A stretch of DNA of 64,000 nt from Rhizobium acidisoli (lineage in GTDB: Bacteria > Pseudomonadota > Alphaproteobacteria > Rhizobiales > Rhizobiaceae), in the NCBI RefSeq assembly GCF_002531755.2, contig NZ_CP034998.1, positions 2,418,001 to 2,482,000 of the forward strand, written 5' to 3'. Positions within the stretch are counted from its first letter, which is position 1. Each line of letters opens with the position of its first letter. A program made the translations under genes and the position numbers. Shown one piece after another: positions 26,064 to 34,504 of this stretch. The notes under the pieces were generated by a model. It was not told the DNA's origin. It searched no databases and saw only the letters and a program-made list of their open reading frames with translations.

Positions 26064-26080
26064 ATTGCACTCAGTGTAAT
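26064..26080. promoter_or_regulatory. Probable TetR operator
   Basis: ATTGCACT-C-AGTGTAAT: 17 bases, arms identical in seven of eight positions. Located in the 87-base region between the TetR gene and the divergent oxidoreductase, 35 bases before the latter's start. Confidence 0.6.
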
Positions 26081-26114
26081 ATTTACCTTCGCAGTGAACG
26101 GACGTGAGGATGAT

Positions 26115-27044
26115 ATGAAAAGAGTGCAATATGACCGCCATGGCGGCCCGGAAAAAATGTATTTCGGCGACTATGATTTGCCGCCGGCCGGCGATGGCGA
26201 GGTCAGGGTGTCGGTCAGCGCGGCGGCAATCAACCCGCTCGACTGGAAACTCCGGCAGGGCGCCATGAGGCTCTTCACCGGCAGACGCTTTCCGAAAGGC
26301 ATGGGCACGGATTTTGCCGGCATTGTCGAGGCGGTCGGCGGCGGCGTGGTCGATTTCAGGGTCGGCGACGAAGTCTTCGGCACGATGGACTTCAAGAGAT
26401 CCGGCGCCTTCGCCGAAGCGGTGCTGGTAGAGGCCGCTCATCTGGCGAGGAAGCCACCGCAATTGTCTTTCGCTGAAGCGGCCTCGCTTCCCATTGCCGC
26501 GATGACGGCATGGGTGGCGATCATCGACAGAGCCAAGGCCCGTCCCGGCGCCCGCATCTTCATCAATGGTTGCAGCGGCGCGGTCGGCGCCCTCGCCGTC
26601 CAGCTGGCGGTCTCCCGCGGCGCGCATGTCGCCGGTGCCTGCGGGCCGGCATCGAGAGAGAGTGCAAGAGCCGCCGGCGTCGCCCCGCTCTTTCACTATT
26701 CCGACAGCCAGGCCTATACGCGGCAGGGCACTTACGACGCCGTCTTCGACACGCTCGGCACGCTCGACGTCGGTCACGGCTTTGCGATGCTCAATCCCGG
26801 GGGCGTCTTCGTCGACATCAATCCGACCCCGGCAAGGCTGCTGCGAGGCGTGCTGTCACGACGCTACAAGCTCGCCTTCGCTACGATGGGCATCAAGCAT
26901 CTGCCTGCGATCGCGGAACTCGCCGGCAACGGCACATTGCGGCCGGCGATCGGCCTGCAAGCGCCCTTCACCGATGCGCTCGCAGCCATCGCCGATACCG
27001 AAACTGGGCGGCGCACCTCCGGCAAGACCGTGCTCGCATTCTGA
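26115..27044 (+). CDS. Zinc-free MDR-family NADPH oxidoreductase (quinone-oxidoreductase-like)
   Basis: A 309-aa protein starting at ATG 26115 (GAGG seven bases before). Belongs to the medium-chain dehydrogenase family: substrate-domain motif AAINPLDWKLRQG near residue 36, GTDFAGIVEAVG near 64, GDEVFG near 85, and the nucleotide loop INGCSGAVGALAVQLA near 150-165. The structural and catalytic cysteines of zinc ADHs are missing, as in quinone oxidoreductase and enoyl reductase types. Likely detoxifies quinones or reactive enals under control of the divergent TetR regulator. Confidence 0.87.
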   Translation: MKRVQYDRHGGPEKMYFGDYDLPPAGDGEVRVSVSAAAINPLDWKLRQGAMRLFTGRRFPKGMGTDFAGIVEAVGGGVVDFRVGDEVFGTMDFKRSGAFAEAVLVEAAHLARKPPQLSFAEAASLPIAAMTAWVAIIDRAKARPGARIFINGCSGAVGALAVQLAVSRGAHVAGACGPASRESARAAGVAPLFHYSDSQAYTRQGTYDAVFDTLGTLDVGHGFAMLNPGGVFVDINPTPARLLRGVLSRRYKLAFATMGIKHLPAIAELAGNGTLRPAIGLQAPFTDALAAIADTETGRRTSGKTVLAF

Positions 27045-27247
27045 CAATCGCCGCCGGCTGGCGATTTAGGCCGCACCCTCCGACTGGGCAGCCGGATGTC
27101 TGTGCTGTCTGGGATTCCCGGGAGGCGTGAGGCATGGCCTCCCCTGCCTGCCAAGTCAGTTCGCCCGGGTCATTGTTTGGTTTCGCTGGTGGATGGCGTT
27201 CCTGATGCTGGCGCCTGCGCTGGGAATGGCTTTTGCCCGCCCCCATG

Positions 27248-27339
27248 CTCCGTCATGCTCGGCCTTGAGCCGAGCACCCACACCGCACCCATCAACAGCA
27301 GTGGCATGGATGCTCGGCTCAAGGCCGAGCATGACGGAG
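27248..27339. repeat. Long inverted repeat (family C)
   Basis: Perfect 29-bp arms at 27248-27276 and 27311-27339, each containing TGCTCGGCCTTGAGCCGAGCA, which is itself a hairpin. It shares modules with 24251-24324. It fills most of the 357-base gap 27045-27401 between two convergent genes and could stop transcription from both sides. Nothing else was seen there. Confidence 0.8.
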
Positions 27340-27401
27340 AGTGGCGTTAGCTTTCCCGCCGTACCCGCCGCCCGCGCGCGGTGATCCCCTCCAGGACGGG
27401 T

Positions 27402-30185
27402 TCAAGCCGCCTTCTCAACCACGGGCTCGCCCATCGCTTGCGGCTTGCCGAGCAGATACCCCTGCGCCTCGTCGCACTGCTCTTCCAAGAGCGTGTCGAG
27501 TTGCGCCTGGGTTTCCACGCCTTCTGCCAGCACCGGCACTTCGAGGCTGCGGCCAAGGGCCAGGATGGCGCGGACGATTGCTTTTGACTGCGGGCTGGTT
27601 TCGACCTCGGCCATGAAGCTCTTGTCGAGCTTGATCTTGTCGAAGGGGAAGGAGCGCAGCGTCTCCAGCGACGAATAGCCGGTGCCGAAGTCGTCGATGG
27701 CGATCGAAACGCCGAGCGCCTTGATCTGCCGCATTGTCCGCAAGGCCTTGTCCTTGTCGACGATGATCGAGCTTTCGGTGATCTCGATTTCGAGACGCCG
27801 CGGGTTCAGGCCGGTTTCCAGAAGGATCTCTGATATGACGGCCGCCATATCGGCGTGGCCGAGCTGGATCGGCGACAGGTTGACGGCGATCTTGTGGCTG
27901 TTGTTCCAGCTCGCCGCCTCGCGGCAGGCTTCCCTGAGCACCCATTCGCCGATCGGCAGGATGGCGCCGCATTCCTCGGCAAGGCCGATGAAATCCATCG
28001 GCGGGATGTTGCCGCGTTCATGATGCCGCCAGCGCAGCAGAACCTCGTAGCCGGTGATCTCGCCCGTCCGCACCGATTTCTGCACCTGATAGTGCAGATG
28101 CAGCTGGCTGCGGTCGATCGAGGCCCAGAGGTCCTTGGCGAGCGAGCGGCGGCGGCGCGCATGCTCGTCCATTGCAGCCTCGTAGAAGCAGACCTTCTGC
28201 AGCAAGGATTGTTTGGCGCGGTACATGGCAAGGTCGGCATTGGCGAGAAGGCCGTCGACGCCTGCGGCATCGCTCGGATAGACCGCTACGCCGAGGCTGG
28301 CGCCCGTCTTGATCTCGAAGCCATCGATCGTGACCGTCCCGGTCAGCGCGCTTTCCAGCCGCGCGATGAAATCGTGGAGCGCGCTCAGCTCATCGAAGCG
28401 CTTGGTCGCGGCGAACTCGTCTCCGCCGAACCGGGCGATGAACTCACCCTCCTGCCGCGCTTCGTCGAGACGCCGCGCCAGCTCGACAAGCACCTTGTCG
28501 CCGGTGCCGTGCCCGTGCTGGTCGTTGATCTCCTTGAACTTGTCGAGATCGATGCCGATGACGGCGACGTTGCCCCTCACCCGGTCGGCGATCATCATTT
28601 CCTCCGAGACGCTCTCGCCGAACTGCAGCCGGTTCGGCAGGCCCGTCAGCCCGTCATGCTTGGCAAGGAAAGCGACCTGCTCCTCGGATTTCAGGCGATC
28701 GGTGATGTCTTCGAAGGTGACGACCCAGCCGCCATTGGGCAGCATGTTGACATTCTGCTGGATGGATATGCCGCTCGGATATTTGTGAACCGCGCTGCCG
28801 GCGCCTGATCTGATCAGCGCCATGTTCCTGGTATAATGCGCCTCGGCCCGCGCGGCCGCCTCGCCGGGATCCTCCGTATTGGCGGCATAGCCGATGTCGA
28901 CGATCTCACGGTAGCCCATGCCGGGACGCACCGATCCCTCGGGGAATTTGAAGATTTCCAGATAGCGTTTGTTGCAAAGCAACAGGCGCTCGTCCTTGTC
29001 GAACATGCAAATGCCCTGCCCGATATTTTCGAGCGCGACGTCGAGGTTGCGGGTGACCTCATCGATCCGGTCGGCATCCGCCTTCTGCTTGCTGTTGTCC
29101 TTGGTGATCTTGGCATAGCCGATCAGTTCGCCGGCCTCGTCATAGATCGGGTCGATGACGACATGGGCCCAGAAGGAGGAGCCGTCCTTGCGATAACGCC
29201 ACCCCTGAGCCTCGAACTTGCCTTCGCTGCGGGCGGTCTGAAGTGCCCGCTGCGGCAGCCCCTTCCGGCGATCCTCCTCCGAATAGAACAGCGAGAAATC
29301 CTTGCCGACGATCTCGTCGGCGCTATAGCCCTTGGCGCGCTCGGCGCCGGCATTCCAGTTGCTGACCTTGCCATCCGGATCGAGCATATAGATCGCGTAG
29401 TCGGTCACCCCCTGCACCAGGAGCTTGAAGTTGCGCTCGGCCCCGGCCGTCTTTGCCTGCGAGCGCACGGCGAAGATGGCGGCAGCAAAACCCGCCGCCA
29501 GCAGCGAAAAGGTGACGGCGGCGATCGTCACCGCCATCAGCGCCGGCGAAAGAAGCATGGCGGGGTTGAGCGCCGTGATCCCGGGAATGACCGTTATCCC
29601 GGCCATTGCGGTGAAATGCAGGGCGACGACGCCAAGCGTCAGGAGAACCGTCGGCGCCAGCTTACCCAAAGTCGACCGGCCGCTCCGGCCGGCAAATCGA
29701 AAGGCAGCGACCGAAAACGCCACGCCGAGAACCACCGAGGCCGTCACGAAGCCCGTATCCCACGAGATTTCACCGGGGAATTCGATCGCCAACATGCCGG
29801 CGAAATGCATAGACCAGATACCGACGCCGAAGAGCACGCCCGCCAGGACGTTCGCCACCCATCTGTCATAGGCGATCTTGGCGGCAACCGCCGCCGTTGT
29901 CGCCACGATCGCGACCAGCAGCGAGACCAGCGTCAATCCGGCATGATAGCCGACGACGACACCGGGATCGTAGGCCAGCATGGCGATGAAATGCGTGGCC
30001 CAGATGCCGAAACCGCCCGCCGCCCCCGCTGTCACCAGCCACACCCACCGAACCGCACCATCGGACAAGGTCGCCCGATGCAGCAGAACGAGCGCGCAAT
30101 GGCTGGCGAGAAAGCAGATCAGACCCGCAAGCCCGACCAGCGTGAGATCATGCTGCTCGGTAACGCACGTCAGAACGGTAAACAT
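27402..30185 (-). CDS. MHYT-PAS-PAS-GGDEF-EAL membrane c-di-GMP enzyme
   Basis: A 927-aa protein. Residues 1-245 form the seven-helix MHYT sensor with the repeated motifs (A/W)THFIAML, SMHFAGML and ALHFTAM whose Met and His are thought to bind a metal or gas. Two PAS domains follow (about 252-365, with YAIYMLDPDGKVSNWN, and about 375-500), then GGDEF (about 510-675) with an intact FGGDEF near 585, and EAL (about 685-915) with EVL instead of EAL near 713; the catalytic Glu and DDFGTGYSS, KLDKSF and AEGVET are kept. It may both make and degrade c-di-GMP. It stands alone next to a G-rich region. Confidence 0.92.
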   Translation of the reverse strand: MFTVLTCVTEQHDLTLVGLAGLICFLASHCALVLLHRATLSDGAVRWVWLVTAGAAGGFGIWATHFIAMLAYDPGVVVGYHAGLTLVSLLVAIVATTAAVAAKIAYDRWVANVLAGVLFGVGIWSMHFAGMLAIEFPGEISWDTGFVTASVVLGVAFSVAAFRFAGRSGRSTLGKLAPTVLLTLGVVALHFTAMAGITVIPGITALNPAMLLSPALMAVTIAAVTFSLLAAGFAAAIFAVRSQAKTAGAERNFKLLVQGVTDYAIYMLDPDGKVSNWNAGAERAKGYSADEIVGKDFSLFYSEEDRRKGLPQRALQTARSEGKFEAQGWRYRKDGSSFWAHVVIDPIYDEAGELIGYAKITKDNSKQKADADRIDEVTRNLDVALENIGQGICMFDKDERLLLCNKRYLEIFKFPEGSVRPGMGYREIVDIGYAANTEDPGEAAARAEAHYTRNMALIRSGAGSAVHKYPSGISIQQNVNMLPNGGWVVTFEDITDRLKSEEQVAFLAKHDGLTGLPNRLQFGESVSEEMMIADRVRGNVAVIGIDLDKFKEINDQHGHGTGDKVLVELARRLDEARQEGEFIARFGGDEFAATKRFDELSALHDFIARLESALTGTVTIDGFEIKTGASLGVAVYPSDAAGVDGLLANADLAMYRAKQSLLQKVCFYEAAMDEHARRRRSLAKDLWASIDRSQLHLHYQVQKSVRTGEITGYEVLLRWRHHERGNIPPMDFIGLAEECGAILPIGEWVLREACREAASWNNSHKIAVNLSPIQLGHADMAAVISEILLETGLNPRRLEIEITESSIIVDKDKALRTMRQIKALGVSIAIDDFGTGYSSLETLRSFPFDKIKLDKSFMAEVETSPQSKAIVRAILALGRSLEVPVLAEGVETQAQLDTLLEEQCDEAQGYLLGKPQAMGEPVVEKAA

Positions 30186-30250
30186 GGAAAAGGCCCTCGA
30201 TTTCAGAGGGCACGCTAATCAGCGGTCGCTTAAGGAAGGTTGAAATGAAT

Positions 30251-30358
30251 GGGGCGGCCGGGTGGGAAATGGGGTTGTTCGGGTGGGTTGTTCGGTGGGT
30301 TGTGGGATTAGGGTTTATGGTGGGTGTTTGGGTATGGTGAATGGAGTTGTTTGGTGGT
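30251..30358 (+). other. G-rich, almost C-free tract with G-quadruplex potential
   Basis: The plus strand is G/T with at least nine runs of three or more G. From 30284 to 30358 there is no C at all in 75 bases. It lies in the 346-base gap 30186-30531 between divergent genes, immediately upstream of the MHYT protein start on the other strand. No coding frame fits. It differs sharply from the balanced GC-rich neighbourhood. Confidence 0.6.
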
Positions 30359-30531
30359 CAGTCGGAAGGTAATCCGAGATGCGCTTTGCCAATCGTCGCT
30401 ACCTCTGGCCCGCCATCGAGTCCACGCGTGCCGATGCTTTACTCAGCGACACCCAGTTTGGTTTTTGATTCACGCATGGTTGCGTTTGAGCTAGAATTAC
30501 ACCTGTAGATTCGGGGTTTAAGGGGACGAAC

Positions 30532-31629
30532 GTGAACACACGAAAGGGCGAGCCTCAGGAACGAGCGGGCAGCATGGCGGTTTGGTGCGTGGCTAACGGT
30601 GACGTGTCGAACACCAAAATGGAGACGCATTTCAATTTTTGGCGGATAGCAGGCGATAGAGATTTCAAGGGCCGTCCAGAAAGTCCACCCAGAGATTTTC
30701 TGGAGATTGGTCTGTTACTCAAAAACCCGTCGCCGGTTCAACGAATCAACATATATTTGCCTGCTAATGTGGAGCGACAAGCAATTCAAGATGCGGGCGT
30801 CCAGTTAGCGCATACTTCGGTAGCGCAGGGTATCTTCAATGAAAAGCTTCAATGCGTAACGACACCTGCTCCCGCACGAATTGAACTCAAAAACGGCGAG
30901 ACTCTGTTTTGTCGGGTTCACAAGTTCATCGAGGAAAGCGGCAATCTCGATAGTTCCCATCTTTCATTAGAGAAATTCTCTGATGGCACTTTACTGTCCG
31001 TTGAGAAAGCGGCCATTGAATCCGTCAGTCATGAGATAAGGCCCGACGAGCAAATTTATTTTCGACTGAGAGTTTATCTGCCAAGCGGAAAATCCAGCCC
31101 ATTCATCCATGTGATAACGCCGCTTGACCGAAGATTTCAGAGCGGCTTCGAAGAAATCGAATATATTGATTTTCGGTTCAACGAACTTCGCACCTTGCCG
31201 CCGCAGGTAGAGAATAAAATCCGAGCTGAAGAGACCCATGGAAAGGTCAATATTAGCCTGGTTGCGTTCCTCACGGCATTTCCGGTGCACTCGGAATTGT
31301 CCGCTAGCAGTATCCAATGGCATAAGAACCGGCTTCTTGAACACGATCCGTGGAACGATTATGTGCCGAGCGGCATTCCGGGCGGAATGGTAGTTTACCA
31401 TTGGAAGAAGGAGGCCAAAGACGGAAACGGGGTTGCGGACTTCTCATCATTTGTGAAACTTCACACACGCAGAAGCGATCGCAGGATCTTGCTGAGTTAT
31501 TTAGTCGTCGCATTTCTGTTCGGATTGCTCGGCAATCTGGCTGCTTCCGGTATAAGTTCATGGTTTTCGGGTGAAAGTACGGCGAAGGCTGATCAAATCA
31601 AGAATACCACTCTCCTAAACAACAACTAA
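30532..31629 (+). CDS. Unknown protein with C-terminal membrane anchor (accessory block)
   Basis: A 365-aa protein, GTG start at 30532 with AAGGGG six bases before it. No N-terminal signal. The body is mixed alpha/beta (SMAVWCVANGDVS, DFLEIGLLLKNPSPVQRINIYLP, then FRLRVYLPSG). A single hydrophobic helix near residues 323-345 (YLVVAFLFGLLGNLAASGI) is followed by a 20-residue tail, so the bulk should be in the cytoplasm, held on the membrane. I recognise no family. Codons are clearly more AT-rich than those of the flanking genes, suggesting acquisition by transfer. The GNAT gene follows after 14 bases, so the two form an operon. Confidence 0.65.
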   Translation: MNTRKGEPQERAGSMAVWCVANGDVSNTKMETHFNFWRIAGDRDFKGRPESPPRDFLEIGLLLKNPSPVQRINIYLPANVERQAIQDAGVQLAHTSVAQGIFNEKLQCVTTPAPARIELKNGETLFCRVHKFIEESGNLDSSHLSLEKFSDGTLLSVEKAAIESVSHEIRPDEQIYFRLRVYLPSGKSSPFIHVITPLDRRFQSGFEEIEYIDFRFNELRTLPPQVENKIRAEETHGKVNISLVAFLTAFPVHSELSASSIQWHKNRLLEHDPWNDYVPSGIPGGMVVYHWKKEAKDGNGVADFSSFVKLHTRRSDRRILLSYLVVAFLFGLLGNLAASGISSWFSGESTAKADQIKNTTLLNNN

Positions 31630-31643
31630 GGGACATTGCGGAA

Positions 31644-32219
31644 ATGGTCGTCACTGAAGATAGAGCCGCGCCGATTTCGTCGCCGCTTACTGCTCAGCCC
31701 ACGCCAAGCTTCCCACTTGTCAATCGCGAGCTGGAGACGTTGCGATTTATTCGTGGATTGTCGGAAGACTATCCCGACATCCAGAATTGGTATATCAGCA
31801 AAGTTGTACCAGGCCTTCGATTGGGAACGAGGTTTCTACTTCCCGTACATCGCAATGGGGAGTTAGTTGCTGTTGGGATCGCCAAGAACGATGGCCTTGA
31901 GCGAAAGATTTGCACTGTCCGTGTAGCACCACATCATGCCGGAAGGGGGCTCGGATTGAGAGTGTTCGACGGATTGCTGAAATGGCTAGACGACGACCAA
32001 CCCGGCCTTACGGTCAGCGGTACCAAACTTCCCGCATTTGAGCGGATATTTGATTGGTACGGCTTTAAGTTTACGGGTGTTGAGAATGACGTTTATGTAC
32101 GGGGCAGGCAGGAGTTCGGATATAATGACGCTATTTTCGCGAATAATAGCTTCAGTAACAAAATTTTAGAGCCCATTTATGATAAACCTTCCATCGCTCT
32201 AGCGAAATCAACTCGCTGA
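31644..32219 (+). CDS. GNAT-family N-acetyltransferase
   Basis: A 191-aa protein, ATG 31644, AAGGGA about ten bases upstream. The acetyl-CoA binding motif A is clear: KICTVRVAPHHAGRGLGLRV (about residues 88-107), with the R/Q-x-x-G-x-G/A pattern as AGRGLG. The last 45 residues extend beyond the fold. It follows the membrane-anchored protein at 30532 and overlaps the convergent P-loop gene by 43 bases. The substrate is unknown; small GNATs in accessory regions act on antibiotics, tRNA or proteins. Confidence 0.78.
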   Translation: MVVTEDRAAPISSPLTAQPTPSFPLVNRELETLRFIRGLSEDYPDIQNWYISKVVPGLRLGTRFLLPVHRNGELVAVGIAKNDGLERKICTVRVAPHHAGRGLGLRVFDGLLKWLDDDQPGLTVSGTKLPAFERIFDWYGFKFTGVENDVYVRGRQEFGYNDAIFANNSFSNKILEPIYDKPSIALAKSTR

Positions 32220-32710
32220 TCGGCATCAACTATATATAGCGGGCACTCCAACGACTTTGAATACTCTTTGACGGCCTGCAATGCAACGGCCTGCAACCTT
32301 GTAATTTCGTCCGAGATACTATTTCCCCTGTCTCCCCTAGAAGTGCGCCGCCGCGATATAACCTCGGCGGCCGCTTCGACAAAAATCAGGCCGTTCGGCT
32401 CCATAGCCGCTATGATATCGACAGGGATAACAAAGTCTTTCCCGTCGGCGATTAGAAGGCTATGGGCGTCGAGGAGCATGAGTTTTGCTGAGGTGACGGT
32501 TCGACAAGCACGAACCGAATCTATAAGTAGGATTTGGCCACCCATGACGTCGTCAATCGAACGCGTACCGGCAGTATCGCGGTGAAGACGCAATAGATTG
32601 CTTGCTGAAAAATGAACGACGCCCTCGCGTGACTGCGCGTACTCGGCACATGTCGTAGTTTTCCCGACCCCGGAAATTCCAAAAACAATAATGAGTTTGG
32701 TGCCAAGCAT
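32177..32710 (-). CDS. P-loop nucleotide kinase-like ATPase
   Basis: A 177-aa protein with Walker A GISGVGKTT at residues 10-18, a DSVRACRT region and basic RRRTSRGDRG near 122 that may act as the lid, the layout of small adenylate or nucleoside kinases. The start ATG overlaps the upstream ASCH stop as TAATG, so translation is coupled. Its last 43 bases overlap the end of the convergent GNAT gene. Probably cytosolic, acting on a nucleotide, nucleoside or RNA end; the substrate is not evident. Third gene of the GNAT-ASCH-kinase operon. Confidence 0.7.
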   Translation of the reverse strand: MLGTKLIIVFGISGVGKTTTCAEYAQSREGVVHFSASNLLRLHRDTAGTRSIDDVMGGQILLIDSVRACRTVTSAKLMLLDAHSLLIADGKDFVIPVDIIAAMEPNGLIFVEAAAEVISRRRTSRGDRGNSISDEITRLQAVALQAVKEYSKSLECPLYIVDADQRVDFARAMEGLS

Positions 32711-33129
32711 TACCAGAAATCTAATTGTTCACATCGTCCGATTTTCTGTCTGTCTTCTTTCATATACATGTAAGACTGCGGAGGCGTGAAATTGTCGAGC
32801 ACTTCTTTGGGATCGACATATTCTTCATACTCTCGAACTTCGCCGATTTTTAGTGCGTACGCTACCTTTCTGTCTGAGAAATACTGATCGAAAAAATCTT
32901 TCGTAATTCCGGAGCCGGATCGCGTCTTCTCCCATATCTCGTCAGGAGCATCCATCAATATTGTATCGATATCAAATTCGCCAACTATCTTGCCTACGGG
33001 CATAGTGCAATAAACCACGACAGTCGTTACATCCTTTCGAGCGAATACCTTTCTCCGAAACTCAAACGTTTTCACGCCTTTGAATATATTTTCAACGTGC
33101 TCCGGATTAATCGACAACAATACCTTCAT
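32710..33129 (-). CDS. ASCH-domain (PUA-like) protein
   Basis: A 139-aa protein starting at the ATG at 33127-33129 (MKVLLSINPEHVENIF). The block INPEHVENIFKGVKTFEFRRK is the hallmark of ASCH domains (I-x-P-x-(Y/H)-x-x-x-I-x-x-G-x-K-x-x-E-x-R), with VVVYCTMPVGKIVGEF following. ASCH proteins have a PUA-like pocket and bind or act on RNA or modified nucleosides. It overlaps the upstream GNAT gene by 23 bases and the downstream kinase by one, so the three genes form one tight unit. Confidence 0.8.
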   Translation of the reverse strand: MKVLLSINPEHVENIFKGVKTFEFRRKVFARKDVTTVVVYCTMPVGKIVGEFDIDTILMDAPDEIWEKTRSGSGITKDFFDQYFSDRKVAYALKIGEVREYEEYVDPKEVLDNFTPPQSYMYMKEDRQKIGRCEQLDFW

Positions 33130-34159
33130 GAACTTTCCCCAATTCGATAATCTTCTGAAATTGAGCCTCACTTAGAGGCTTCAAGTCCCAGCGCGGTTGT
33201 TCTGGAACATCAGCCAGTTCCATCAGATTGCCGCGCGTGATCCGCTTATTAAAGGCAACATTGTATGTCATCTTGACAGTATAGAGCCTGCCCCAAGACA
33301 CGTACATGTCTCTTAACTCATCCTCAGTGAAGACGCTGTGCGGCTTGGTGTACTCAAGGAAGTCATCGATGGAAGCGAAATCTTTGCGGCGATGGGTTTC
33401 CTCCACAACGCAGATAGAGGTCGCAACCGAGCGATAATAAGCCGGGCCTTTGTCGTCCGACGTTCTGTACATTATGACCGCGTCACCCTTGTTCATCCGG
33501 GTGAGCGGCAACTTCGCGACATAAATTTTATGTATCGTATTCGTATATGAAACGTCCTGGACGATCTCCTTGGGCTCATTGTTCAGAATCGAGTCCGGAA
33601 GGAACCGGGAATGAAATTCGGGATATACGGCTAAGAGCCAGCGGTTTCGCTGCGAAAGCCTCATAAACGGATAGGACTTCAACATATCATGCGAATGTTG
33701 GGTCAGGGAGCGAGACAGGACCAATTCTACGCCATTTTTTGTCGTCTTGGTGGCGGTGTTCTCGAATCCATATCTCTTGAATAGCTCTATCAGGCTTTTG
33801 TGAACGTCGAAAACGGTAACGTAGATTCCGGTGGCACCGACATCCAATGCCGTGTCGAATATCTTCTTAATGACTCGCTCACCAAGCTTCGTCCCTTTGC
33901 CTTCAATTTTCAGCGTTCCTACTTTCAGCCAGTGACCGTCGGGCAAGTTGGGCTCTACGTCTGTCACTGCCCCATGCTCAGATTTTAAATAAATCATGCC
34001 ACTAAGATGGTTATGCTCGTCCACCACAACATAAACGTCTTCTTCCGCCTTGCCGTTGAACCAAGTCGGAAATTCATCGTAGCCCCCCTTCAGACTATCG
34101 AAAAATGGATCATCAAGTGAAAGCTCTTTGAACTTTGTCAATAGTAGCGTTCGTGCCAT
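33107..34159 (-). CDS. GNAT acetyltransferase with C-terminal PUA/EVE-like domain
   Basis: A 350-aa protein. The ATG at 34157-34159 has GGGGGA six bases upstream and is chosen over an open frame to 34294. Residues 1-170 are a GNAT-like fold (VGTLKIEGKGTKLGERVIKK as motif A, then LIELFKRYGFEN). Residues 185-350 resemble the PUA-like/EVE fold: RWLLAVYPEFH, IYVAKLPLTRMNKGDAVIMY, then SICVVEETHRRKDF. A nucleic-acid binding acetyltransferase is a fair inference. First gene of an operon with ASCH and P-loop kinase genes; AT-richer codons than the flanks. Confidence 0.72.
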   Translation of the reverse strand: MARTLLLTKFKELSLDDPFFDSLKGGYDEFPTWFNGKAEEDVYVVVDEHNHLSGMIYLKSEHGAVTDVEPNLPDGHWLKVGTLKIEGKGTKLGERVIKKIFDTALDVGATGIYVTVFDVHKSLIELFKRYGFENTATKTTKNGVELVLSRSLTQHSHDMLKSYPFMRLSQRNRWLLAVYPEFHSRFLPDSILNNEPKEIVQDVSYTNTIHKIYVAKLPLTRMNKGDAVIMYRTSDDKGPAYYRSVATSICVVEETHRRKDFASIDDFLEYTKPHSVFTEDELRDMYVSWGRLYTVKMTYNVAFNKRITRGNLMELADVPEQPRWDLKPLSEAQFQKIIELGKVHEGIVVD

Positions 34160-34504
34160 GTCGAATCCCCCGCAAACCCCTCTCCTGCCGCAACCATGAT
34201 TAATCGCGAGTCTATCGATCCAGCCTATAGCTGCATTAACTTGCACGACGCTTGTCCACTGAATATTGTCTCGTTCAGAGTGCATTCTTCTCATAAAGAA
34301 ACGGGGCTATAAAACGAAAGGCATTGGAGCCGTACTCCGGCGCTTAGTCCAAGCGATGTATTCAGCTTCAAGTGAAGCATTTGAAATCCATCTTCTCTAT
34401 GCACGAATTGCCTTCGGGAAATGTTGATTCCCATGGTTGCCGGCACGACGACTTTCCGGAATAGCGGCAACGGACAGCGCTACTGGCCGCCGCCGGCCTG
34501 GGAC
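34160..34504. other. Right flank of the accessory block, no gene seen
   Basis: 345 bases between the start of the GNAT-PUA gene and the convergent-side GFA gene. The first 150 bases are AT-rich like the accessory block and should contain its promoter; GC rises near 34430. No tRNA, integrase or clear repeat marks the junction. Confidence 0.45.

Noticed and set aside
25425..26777. 450-codon open frame suggesting a fusion to TetR
   Set aside because: The first 250 codons are antisense to the intact oxidoreductase gene; the TetR start at 26027 is clear.
28836..30218. 460-codon plus-strand open frame antisense to the MHYT protein
   Set aside because: Shadow frame; late part is charged low-complexity text produced by GC-rich antisense codons.
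30532..34294. Integrative element with ends
   Set aside because: The block is AT-richer, but no integrase, tRNA target or flanking direct repeat was found, so a mobile-element call is not supported.
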